This document shows positions 56,799 to 62,772 of a stretch of DNA of 64,000 nucleotides, piece by piece (the stretch's first letter is position 1; each line of letters opens with the position of its first letter). The position numbers and the translations under genes were made by a program. Under the pieces are notes generated by a model. That model was not told where the DNA came from. It did no database searches and saw only the letters and a list, made by a program, of their open reading frames with translations. The stretch is from Blastocatellia bacterium (GTDB lineage: Bacteria; Acidobacteriota; Blastocatellia; HR10; J050): assembly GCA_026985075.1 (NCBI GenBank), contig JALSQX010000016.1, positions 20,268-84,267 of the forward strand. The letters run 5' to 3'.

Positions 56799-57302
56799 TC
56801 ACCGGTTCACCTCCGAGACCATGTGAGCCAGTTCGGGGAGGATGAGGCGGTCCATGGCCAGCTTGGCCGCCGCCGGCGAGCCGGGGATGGAGATCACCAC
56901 CGTTCCCTTGTACACCCCGGCCACAGCTCGCGACAGGATGGCCGCCGAGCCGATCTCCTGGTAGCTCAAGAATCGGAAGATTTCCCCGAATCCCGGCAGT
57001 CGCTTCTCTAGCATTTGATCCAGCACATCGACCGTTTGATCGCGTCGGGAGATCCCCGTTCCTCCGTTGAGAATGATCGCCTGACACTCCTCATCAGCGG
57101 CCAGAGAGGAGAGGAGGGCTCGGAGTTGATCCGGCTCGTCTTTGATGATGCGATAGTGCTTGATCGTGTGTCCGTGACGAGCTAATCGTTCTTTGATGAG
57201 CTGGCCGCTGGTGTCCGTCTCCACTGTTCGGGAATCGCTGATGGTGATCACCGCGCAGGTGACCGCTTTTGGCGCCCGCTCCTTGTGCTCAATGTGGCTC
57301 AT
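56799..57302 (-). CDS. moaB: MoaB/Mog-family molybdopterin adenylyltransferase
   Basis: This 167-residue MoCF-domain protein has VTCAVITISDSRTVETDTSGQLIKERL (N-terminal strand and Asp/Ser loop), QAIILNGGTGISRRDQTVDVLD (the GGTG molybdopterin-binding loop) and VISIPGSPAAAKLAMDRLILPELAHMV (the SPAA loop). It activates molybdopterin by adenylation or acts as its scaffold in molybdenum-cofactor synthesis. The start at MSHIEHKERAPKAV follows the family; the longer in-frame reading to 57479 crosses a REP-like hairpin. No other cofactor genes are adjacent, although a ThiF/MoeB-like gene lies 3 kb away. Confidence 0.92.
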   Translation of the reverse strand: MSHIEHKERAPKAVTCAVITISDSRTVETDTSGQLIKERLARHGHTIKHYRIIKDEPDQLRALLSSLAADEECQAIILNGGTGISRRDQTVDVLDQMLEKRLPGFGEIFRFLSYQEIGSAAILSRAVAGVYKGTVVISIPGSPAAAKLAMDRLILPELAHMVSEVNR

Positions 57303-57810
57303 CAGTTCACCCCCATCGAGGAGTAAGTTGCGCAAGCTACCGGCTTGCGCAACACTCACTTCCGGACTCGCTCGTGGGCTCGCCGCCCGCCGCGACGGAT
57401 TAATCAAGATGGTATCTTGCGCCACTCTCTCTTTTCGACGCATAGCCTTTGAGCGAGTTCTCCACCGAGCGATCAGCATCCATTCGAGCAGCAGGACTCC
57501 CGCGACTCTGACCGATCACCGGGAAGAAGAGTGTAGCGCATGCTGGCGGCCAGAGCTACTGAGAGTCGTCGCTGCTCGGGTTCGGTCTTGAGCGATGCTT
57601 CCATTCCTGGGAGCGCCTTTCCTGGGTTGTTCGGCGGTGTCCCGACAAAGTATAATGAGGCCGACGGGTGGGTGGCCGGTGAAGCGGCTGCTCATCAATG
57701 AGGATGACTGGCGAGCCTCCGGCTGCTGAGCTGGTGAGTCCTCAGAGCCATAGATCACCCCCGGCACCACGTCTCGGCGGCGAGGCCGAGCCTCAGGAAG
57801 AAGCGCGACG
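57303..57810. other. Spacer between moaB and the sigma-54 activator
   Basis: About 510 bp. No gene is recognised. It holds the REP-like hairpin at 57327-57353. There is no trace of a sensor or receiver domain in any plus-strand frame leading into the activator gene. Confidence 0.5.
57327..57353. repeat. REP-like perfect hairpin near moaB
   Basis: GTTGCGCAAGC and GCTTGCGCAAC are perfect 11-bp arms around a 5-nt loop. It is related to the hairpin at 3371-3401, and a variant GCAAGC ... GCTTGC half-pair recurs near 59900. It lies just upstream of moaB on the minus strand. Confidence 0.6.
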
Positions 57811-58839
57811 ATGGGGCGGCGAGGAGTATCCCGAGCCTTGAGGGAAAGGTTTCCTCACCTGGTGGTGGCCGATCCGGCGATGAAGGCCGTGTTGCGGCAG
57901 GCCGCCGAGTTGGCCCGATCCGATCTGGACGCCGTGCTCATTGGCGAGACGGGGGTGGGCAAGGAGGTGGTGGCCAGGGGGATTCACCGGTTGAGTCGGC
58001 GAGCCCGGGAGCCGTTTATCGCCATCAATGTGGCGGCGATTCCCGAGCCGTTGCTGGAATCGGAGTTGTTCGGTCACGAGCGGGGAGCATTCACCGGGGC
58101 GGAGCGGCGGCGGGTGGGGCTCATGGAGCGAGCCCACCGGGGGACGCTGTTTCTGGATGAGCTGGGGTACCTGCCGCAGTCGATGCAGCCCAAGCTGCTG
58201 CGCGTCCTGGAGGAGAAGGCCTTCTGGCGGGTGGGAGGGCGGGAGCTCATCCACGTGGACGTGCGCGTGCTGGCGGCCACGGAGCGAGATCTGAGCGAGC
58301 TGGTGCGGCGAGGAAGGTTCATTGCGGCTCTGGCCCATCGGTTCGCCGTCAGGATCAGCATTCCGCCGTTGCGGGAGCGGCGGGCCGACATTCCCGTTCT
58401 GGTGGAGCATTTTCTGCGGGTGTACGGCCAGAAGTACCACAAGCGGGTGACGGCGGTTTCGGCCGAGGCACGGGCCATGCTCTGCGAGTACGACTGGCCG
58501 GGCAATGTGCGTCAGTTGCGGCAGGTGGTGGAATGGGCGGTGGTGCAGGCTGGACCGCGGGCGCGGCGGTTGACGGTGAGAGAGATCCGGTCGGCATTGG
58601 GGGAGGGAGCGGCCGGGTCGCTGGTGGAGAGTCGGGTGTGGGAGGAATGGGATGAGCTGACGGTGGAGGAGATCCTGCGGCGGGTGGTCGTGCGGCGGTT
58701 GCGGCGGTGGGGCGGGCATCGGGGGCGGGCGGCCGAGAGTCTGGGCATCAGTCGGGAGCGGTTGCGGCGGTGGTGTCGTCAGTGGGGGATTGATCCGGAG
58801 GCGATGGCGAAGGCATCCCGGGAGCGGGATCGGACCTGA
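57811..58839 (+). CDS. Sigma-54-dependent enhancer-binding protein lacking a sensor domain
   Basis: This 342-residue protein has an AAA+ activator domain beginning almost at the N-terminus. The order is Walker A GETGVGKE (45-52), the sigma-54-contacting loop GAFTGA (92-97), Walker B GTLFLDEL (111-118), the sensor/arginine-finger region PPLRERRADIP (185-195) and DWPGNVRQL (228-236). A C-terminal Fis-type helix-turn-helix (about 298-326, GHRGRAAESLGISRERLRRW) binds DNA. There is no receiver, GAF or PAS domain, so it resembles PspF in architecture, and control must come from abundance or a partner protein. About 280 bp downstream begins the first of two sigma-54 control modules carrying candidate binding palindromes. 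The coding strand is markedly G-rich, like the Rhs gene and unlike most neighbours. Confidence 0.93.
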   Translation: MGRRGVSRALRERFPHLVVADPAMKAVLRQAAELARSDLDAVLIGETGVGKEVVARGIHRLSRRAREPFIAINVAAIPEPLLESELFGHERGAFTGAERRRVGLMERAHRGTLFLDELGYLPQSMQPKLLRVLEEKAFWRVGGRELIHVDVRVLAATERDLSELVRRGRFIAALAHRFAVRISIPPLRERRADIPVLVEHFLRVYGQKYHKRVTAVSAEARAMLCEYDWPGNVRQLRQVVEWAVVQAGPRARRLTVREIRSALGEGAAGSLVESRVWEEWDELTVEEILRRVVVRRLRRWGGHRGRAAESLGISRERLRRWCRQWGIDPEAMAKASRERDRT

Positions 58840-59114
58840 CGAGCGGCCGGCGATCATCGAAAAAGGGGGAAGCGCGAGCGATCTGCTGCCTCACTCTCTT
58901 GAGGGAGCCATCGCTGGTGCGTGTGGGCCAGATTGTGGAGGGACGAACAGAGCCTGTGGAGGGATCTTTGCGTTCTCTGCGCCTCGGCGGTGATGTCAAG
59001 GGGATCGTCCCTGGGCGCGCGCCCACCACGAAGGAGGAACAAAAGATGTTGGTCAGTGAATCTGTGCGGAATGTGTTCTTCCGAAGAGGGGCGTCGTTCT
59101 GGTGGGGCTGGGGA

Positions 59115-59131
59115 TGCCACAAAATGAGGCC
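59115..59131 (+). promoter_or_regulatory. Candidate enhancer site A1
   Basis: TGCCACAAAATGAGGCC, an imperfect form of the palindrome TGCCACAAAATGTGGCA. It is the distal member of three sites; its start is 21 bp from the start of A2, which places them on the same DNA face. Confidence 0.7.
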
Positions 59132-59135
59132 TGGA

Positions 59136-59152
59136 TGCCACAGAATGTGACA
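59136..59152 (+). promoter_or_regulatory. Candidate enhancer site A2
   Basis: TGCCACAGAATGTGACA, two mismatches to the palindrome. It lies 53 bp (about five helical turns) before A3. Confidence 0.7.
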
Positions 59153-59188
59153 GAGGAAAGGTCGATGAAAGAATGGGTTACGACGGAA

Positions 59189-59205
59189 GGCCACAAAATG
59201 TGGCA
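59189..59205 (+). promoter_or_regulatory. Candidate enhancer site A3
   Basis: GGCCACAAAATGTGGCA, one mismatch to the perfect palindrome. Its centre is 132 bp upstream of the -12 GC of the promoter, a usual distance for sigma-54 enhancer sites. Confidence 0.75.
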
Positions 59206-59315
59206 TTCCAGAGGGAGAAAAGACTATGTCGAGGTGAGGGCGAGCGGATGGGGTAGAGCCATAATGTCTTGATGGACAATCAGTTGGGCGATCAACCCGA
59301 AAACGGGGCGAGCAA

Positions 59316-59331
59316 TGGCACGCTGGTTGCA
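59316..59331 (+). promoter_or_regulatory. Sigma-54 (-24/-12) promoter A
   Basis: TGGCACGCTGGTTGCA matches the consensus TGGCAC-N5-TTGCW exactly, with 10 bp between the invariant GG and GC. Expected start of transcription is near 59342, about 31 bases before the start codon of the small cysteine-rich protein. Confidence 0.88.
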
Positions 59332-59372
59332 TAGTGTTTCAGCGGCGAGTTTCTCAAATGGAGGATGCGGAT

Positions 59373-59798
59373 ATGAGAAGGATTTCATCATTGAAGATCA
59401 ACGCGTCACTCGTCGTGTGCTCTTTATTTTTCGTCTACGGATTCAGATCCATGCCTGCTCCCTCATCCTTCGAGGCGAGCGGCTTGGTCGGTGAAGCTCA
59501 TGTTTCTCCTGCGCGAGCGGTCGTTGGTTCTTTCAACAGAGGTTGGACTGGTGTTGCTCAATTCGGCTGTGGACTGTACATCGAGTGGTTTACGGAATTT
59601 GATTGCGTGACACTACGCTGTCCAGATGGCACAACTGACCAGGCTTACTGTGATGTGAGGCAATGTCGAGCGCGCTTTTGGCCTCCGGTGTGGAAGTGTG
59701 AGCCGGAGTTTTTTGATTGTAATGTGCTGTATTGTGATGATGGGACCGTGATTGTGCAAAGGACAGAATGTGATTTTGTCACGAGCTGTATATTCTGA
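59373..59798 (+). CDS. Small secreted ten-cysteine protein
   Basis: This 141-residue protein has a signal peptide (SSLKINASLVVCSLFFVYGF). The mature part has ten cysteines. Nine of them lie in two consecutive modules that look like an internal duplication: FDCVTLRCPDGT ... CDVRQC and FDCNVLYCDDGT ... CDFVTSC, separated by RARFWPPVWKCEPEF. All this suggests a disulphide-stabilised exported protein. ATG 59373 was chosen because GGAGG lies 10 nt upstream and the signal peptide starts there; a GTG at 59334 would begin before the expected transcription start. It is the first gene behind sigma-54 promoter A. The family is not recognised, and the function could be structural, adhesive or toxin-like; nothing in the sequence decides. 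Confidence 0.75.
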   Translation: MRRISSLKINASLVVCSLFFVYGFRSMPAPSSFEASGLVGEAHVSPARAVVGSFNRGWTGVAQFGCGLYIEWFTEFDCVTLRCPDGTTDQAYCDVRQCRARFWPPVWKCEPEFFDCNVLYCDDGTVIVQRTECDFVTSCIF

Positions 59799-59960
59799 GA
59801 CGCCGCTCGACGCTTCGGGAGATGAATGGCCAGGATGACGATCTCTTTTTGAGGCAATGGCTCGTAGGCTACCGCCTGCGGCGACCAAGGTGATGGCGTG
59901 CAAGCTGTGGGCTTGCCTCACCGCTTTTCGGAGAGGAATTTCCAGAAGGAGGTCAGTCCT

Positions 59961-61037
59961 ATGGTTACACGAAAGGGTATATTGCTCAACCTCTTTTGGG
60001 GTTTCTTTTGGAGCTTATGCCTCATATGGCCGGCATACTCACAGGAAGAATGGCGGCTGGTCAAAGTCGGCCGCATGATGCTCGACTTTGGTCAGCGCGA
60101 TCCTATGGAGTTCCGACGGCTGGTCGTTGATCAACGAGGGGCTCTCTATTTCGCCTCTCGGGACAGAATCTTGAAGTTCGACGCTCATGGCAAGCAAGAA
60201 CTCGAGATCGAGATGGGGAGGTACGGCGTCGCGCTCCTGGAGGATCTCGATGTGGACGGAGACGATCACCTGGTTGTAGCCGGAACCTGGGAGGACTCAG
60301 GTCGCGATGTGACGAGCCGGGTGCTGATCTTCAATCATGAAGGCGCTCTCATCGCCTCCTTCGATCGGCCGAAGTTCCTGGTAAAGAGGGTAGTGGCCAC
60401 AAACGGTGATGAGCTTTTTCTGGTGGGCGTGCAGCCGCCAAGTAGTCTCATCCCCCCGTTCCACGTTCGTCTGCGCGTCCTCAAGCTCGGATTCGATGGA
60501 GAGGTGCGCGGCGTTTTTGGTGAGCGGGAGATGTCCGTGAGCGAGAGCGCCCGATACTGGCAACCGTTCCTCGGCGTGGTCAAGGACGCCTGTTTCCTGG
60601 TGGAAGATCGAGGTGACGCTGCTCTCCTCAGGACATTCGCTCCAGGGGATGGCGCGTTGCTTCGTTCGATCGAGATTTCGTTTCCTCACTCATCGATGCC
60701 AGAGGAGGTGGCTGGAGCGGCTCAGCCACACCACGTCACTCCTCAGGTGCGCATCGATCGCTTTCTTCCTTTGAGCTCTCGTTGGGCATTGATCACGGGG
60801 GGCACGACATATACGTGGCGGCCAGATGATGCGCCGGGACAGATGCGCAGTGTTTATCGTGTGTTCATCGTGTCCACCGAGAAGGGATATCTGGCGCCCG
60901 TTCAAAAGGAGGTGGGGGGAGTTGTCAAGACCGTGGGCGAAGATGGCTTCGTCTACTTGGTGAGCTCCGTCGTTACGTCTCAGAAGGTGAGGCTCCAAGT
61001 GACGAAGGCGAAACTCCACCCGCCCGTCTCGAACTGA
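59961..61037 (+). CDS. Secreted beta-propeller-like (6-bladed type) protein
   Basis: This 358-residue protein has a signal peptide (GILLNLFWGFFWSLCLIWPAYSQ). The rest consists of repeated beta segments of the kind seen in 6-bladed/NHL-like propellers: FRRLVVDQRGALYFASRDRILKFDAHGK, LLEDLDVDGDDHLVVAG, SRVLIFNHEGALIASFDRP, LRVLKLGFDGEVRGVFG, YRVFIVSTEKGYLAPV. No catalytic motif is evident, so a binding or scaffold role is likely. ATG 59961 was chosen for its AAGGAGGT ribosome binding site at 7 nt. It lies 162 bp behind the cysteine-rich gene with no obvious promoter of its own, so it may belong to the same sigma-54 transcript. Confidence 0.7.
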   Translation: MVTRKGILLNLFWGFFWSLCLIWPAYSQEEWRLVKVGRMMLDFGQRDPMEFRRLVVDQRGALYFASRDRILKFDAHGKQELEIEMGRYGVALLEDLDVDGDDHLVVAGTWEDSGRDVTSRVLIFNHEGALIASFDRPKFLVKRVVATNGDELFLVGVQPPSSLIPPFHVRLRVLKLGFDGEVRGVFGEREMSVSESARYWQPFLGVVKDACFLVEDRGDAALLRTFAPGDGALLRSIEISFPHSSMPEEVAGAAQPHHVTPQVRIDRFLPLSSRWALITGGTTYTWRPDDAPGQMRSVYRVFIVSTEKGYLAPVQKEVGGVVKTVGEDGFVYLVSSVVTSQKVRLQVTKAKLHPPVSN

Positions 61038-61179
61038 TTTCTAAGCCTCACATTCGTTGGAGATGTAACGGTAGGAGTGCATTCATGCCTTTTCCAATCC
61101 ACGGGCAGAAGCTGCGCGCGGATTTGAAATGACCCTGGCCTTGAGCCGCAGATGTTATTTCATGAGGAGGAAAACGGTC

Positions 61180-61753
61180 ATGAAAAAGACAAGAGCAGCA
61201 CATAGCTTAGTTATGCTCGTGTCATGTCGACATTATTCGTAGAGCCACTACGTGGTGCTGCGAATGTTCAGTCAGGCGAGCCGATTAGAATTACACCCCT
61301 CTGTTCGCCTCGCAAGAGAGCTCGCTTCAGAAACAATGCACATGACGTTTAAGCAATCGGAGGGCATGATTCAGGTTACTGGATCTTACCAAGGGAATAA
61401 TGGCATAGGCCCGGTTATCTGATAGGGGTGGCACATGATACTATGTGGAGATCTACAACGATCGCAACAGGATTGAATTCTACGTACAAGAAGGTCAACT
61501 AAAGACCATCAGCCTTAGTGGAAGAGAAATTGCTTTGGATGGGGGAAACATTTCTTCAACGATTACTCTGTTTCAAGAGATAAGGCAAAATACTATCTAT
61601 CACCAAGCAATGGCAAGGCTTCCTCCAGTCCATAGTATCACAGGAACTAGCCCAGGATCACGCAACAAACATATCCCAGTAGACAACGGATCGAGTCGAG
61701 GGCCTATATGGGAAGATGGTAAAATCGATCATCAAACATTACATACTCGATGA
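61180..61753 (+). pseudogene. Decayed gene for a small exported protein
   Basis: A well-placed ribosome binding site (GAGGAGG) precedes ATG 61180. The frame opens MKKTRAAHSLVMLVSC and hits TAG at 61240. Coherent peptide continues in the other frames: STLFVEPLRGAANVQSGEPI, then ETMHMTFKQSEGMIQVTGSY, then (from 61445) YNDRNRIEFYVQEGQLKTIS and NISSTITLFQEIRQN. At least three frame changes or stops are needed to join them. The region is less G/C-rich than its neighbours. The simplest reading is a secreted-protein gene in decay; sequencing error in one short stretch is the alternative. Confidence 0.55.
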
Positions 61754-62117
61754 TCACCAGTGCCGCCGAGCTATTTTCATCTGTATGGGGTTAGGAAGTT
61801 TGCTCATGCTAGTACTGGTCTTATTGACCATATTCGGAAAACTCTCCTGGCCCTTCCTGATCATTATATCCATTGGACTTACCGTTGGGGCCATTCTAGG
61901 CATACTCACCGTGTTGGCTATCGTCATTCACCGCGAAAAGGCCGAGGGTCCGTTCCGGCTCTTCCGTGGCTTGCCGCTCAGAAGCCAAACCCTCTCTCTG
62001 GACAACGATGTTAGTGGGCTCTTCGGCCGCTCTGATGGCATTCCCACCGCAATATATTGTGGCTCTACTCGGCTTGGCGACTCAGAGCGCCAATGCTACT
62101 CTCTTGCACATTCATAG
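61716..62117 (+). CDS. Small two-helix membrane protein, uncertain
   Basis: A 133-codon frame encodes two strong hydrophobic segments, AIFICMGLGSLLMLVLVLLTIFG and FLIIISIGLTVGAILGILTVLAIVI, followed by a polar stretch. A hydrophobic segment in the next frame (AALMAFPPQYIVALLGLATQS, 62026-62088) suggests that a frameshift has broken a longer gene. It follows the decayed gene, with no clear ribosome binding site. No family is recognised. It may be a remnant and not a working gene. Confidence 0.35.
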   Translation: MVKSIIKHYILDDHQCRRAIFICMGLGSLLMLVLVLLTIFGKLSWPFLIIISIGLTVGAILGILTVLAIVIHREKAEGPFRLFRGLPLRSQTLSLDNDVSGLFGRSDGIPTAIYCGSTRLGDSERQCYSLAHS

Positions 62118-62506
62118 AGCAAGAAACGGTTGCTCCAAAAGTGGTGTTCTATCTGCGCTCGATGCCCGAGCGAACCGCAGTTGGATTTGAGCGGCTTGGT
62201 GTGGGCCAGCTTGGTGTGGGCCCATTATGATAAGGTCAGTGGCGAATTTCGGTCAGTGACGAATCGCTGGGAACCTGCGGGCTGAGCAATTGAAAAAGGG
62301 AGGGCTCGATGACGTGCAAATCCGTTCTCTGAGTTTGGAAGATATCCACACATACGTGATTCGAGGGAAAAAGAACGAGAATGCCTATGGGCGCTGGCGC
62401 CCCCCCACGAAGGATGAGAAAGGCACAGGTGAACAGATTCGATAGTAAATCAGTGAATCTGTGCAAGATGTATTTTCCCGAGGAGGCACCATCCCTGGTG
62501 AGGAGA

Positions 62507-62523
62507 TGCCACAAAATGAGGCC
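62507..62523 (+). promoter_or_regulatory. Candidate enhancer site B1
   Basis: TGCCACAAAATGAGGCC, identical to site A1, 21 bp before B2. Confidence 0.7.
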
Positions 62524-62527
62524 TGGA

Positions 62528-62544
62528 TGCCACAAGATGTGGCA
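62528..62544 (+). promoter_or_regulatory. Candidate enhancer site B2
   Basis: TGCCACAAGATGTGGCA, one mismatch in the centre of the palindrome; the outer arms are perfect. It is 53 bp before B3. Confidence 0.75.
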
Positions 62545-62580
62545 GAGGAAAGGTCGATGAAAGAATGGGTTATGACGGAA

Positions 62581-62597
62581 TGCCACAAAATGTGGCA
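62581..62597 (+). promoter_or_regulatory. Candidate enhancer site B3
   Basis: TGCCACAAAATGTGGCA, the perfect palindrome (7-bp arms around AAA). Its centre is 132 bp upstream of the -12 GC of promoter B. Confidence 0.78.
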
Positions 62598-62707
62598 TTC
62601 TGTGGGGAGACGAAGCCCTATGGGGCTTGGGCGGGCGAGCCGGGGGCGAGTGGCAACGCTTTGATGATCAAGCGGTTAGGCGATCACGGCCGGATTGGCG
62701 TCGGCAA

Positions 62708-62723
62708 TGGCACGGCGGTTGCC
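62708..62723 (+). promoter_or_regulatory. Sigma-54 (-24/-12) promoter B
   Basis: TGGCACGGCGGTTGCC: invariant GG and GC 10 bp apart, full TGGCACG -24 element and TTGC -12 element. Predicted start of transcription is near 62734, about 39 bases before the Rhs start codon. Confidence 0.87.
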
Positions 62724-62772
62724 TGGAAGACGGGCGTGGGAGCAAAGATTCACCATCGGGGAGGAAGAGGCC

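Larger units (their letters stand above)
59010..59335 (+). repeat. Sigma-54 control module, copy A
   Basis: A ~325-bp non-coding segment directly repeated at 62386-62727. Shared blocks include TCAGTGAATCTGTGC, ATGCCACAAAATGAGGCC, the spacer GAGGAAAGGTCGATGAAAGA and GCAATGGCACG at the promoter end. It contains three candidate activator sites and ends in a -24/-12 promoter. The similarity is interrupted by small insertions and substitutions, showing that the copies have diverged while the regulatory positions were kept. Confidence 0.85.
62386..62727 (+). repeat. Sigma-54 control module, copy B
   Basis: Direct repeat of 59010-59335. Site spacings (21 and 53 bp) and the 132-bp interval from the proximal site to the promoter are identical to copy A. 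Between them a sequence GATCAAGCGGTTA (62666-62678) is close to an IHF consensus; the corresponding place in copy A does not match, so IHF use is doubtful. Confidence 0.85.
62118..62772. other. Spacer with sigma-54 control module upstream of the Rhs gene
   Basis: The first ~260 bases hold nothing I can identify beyond the tail of the broken membrane-protein frame. The rest is control module B and the Rhs leader. Confidence 0.6.

Noticed and set aside
57793..58857. Long Pro/His/Arg-rich minus-strand frame
   Set aside because: Shadow of the G-rich sigma-54 activator gene on the other strand; the activator has full catalytic motifs.
58748..59332. Minus-strand frame with a peptide repeated in the frame at 62236-62598 (MPHFVAFR...)
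   Set aside because: The shared peptide is explained by the duplicated control module with its palindromes; no ribosome binding site and no protein family.
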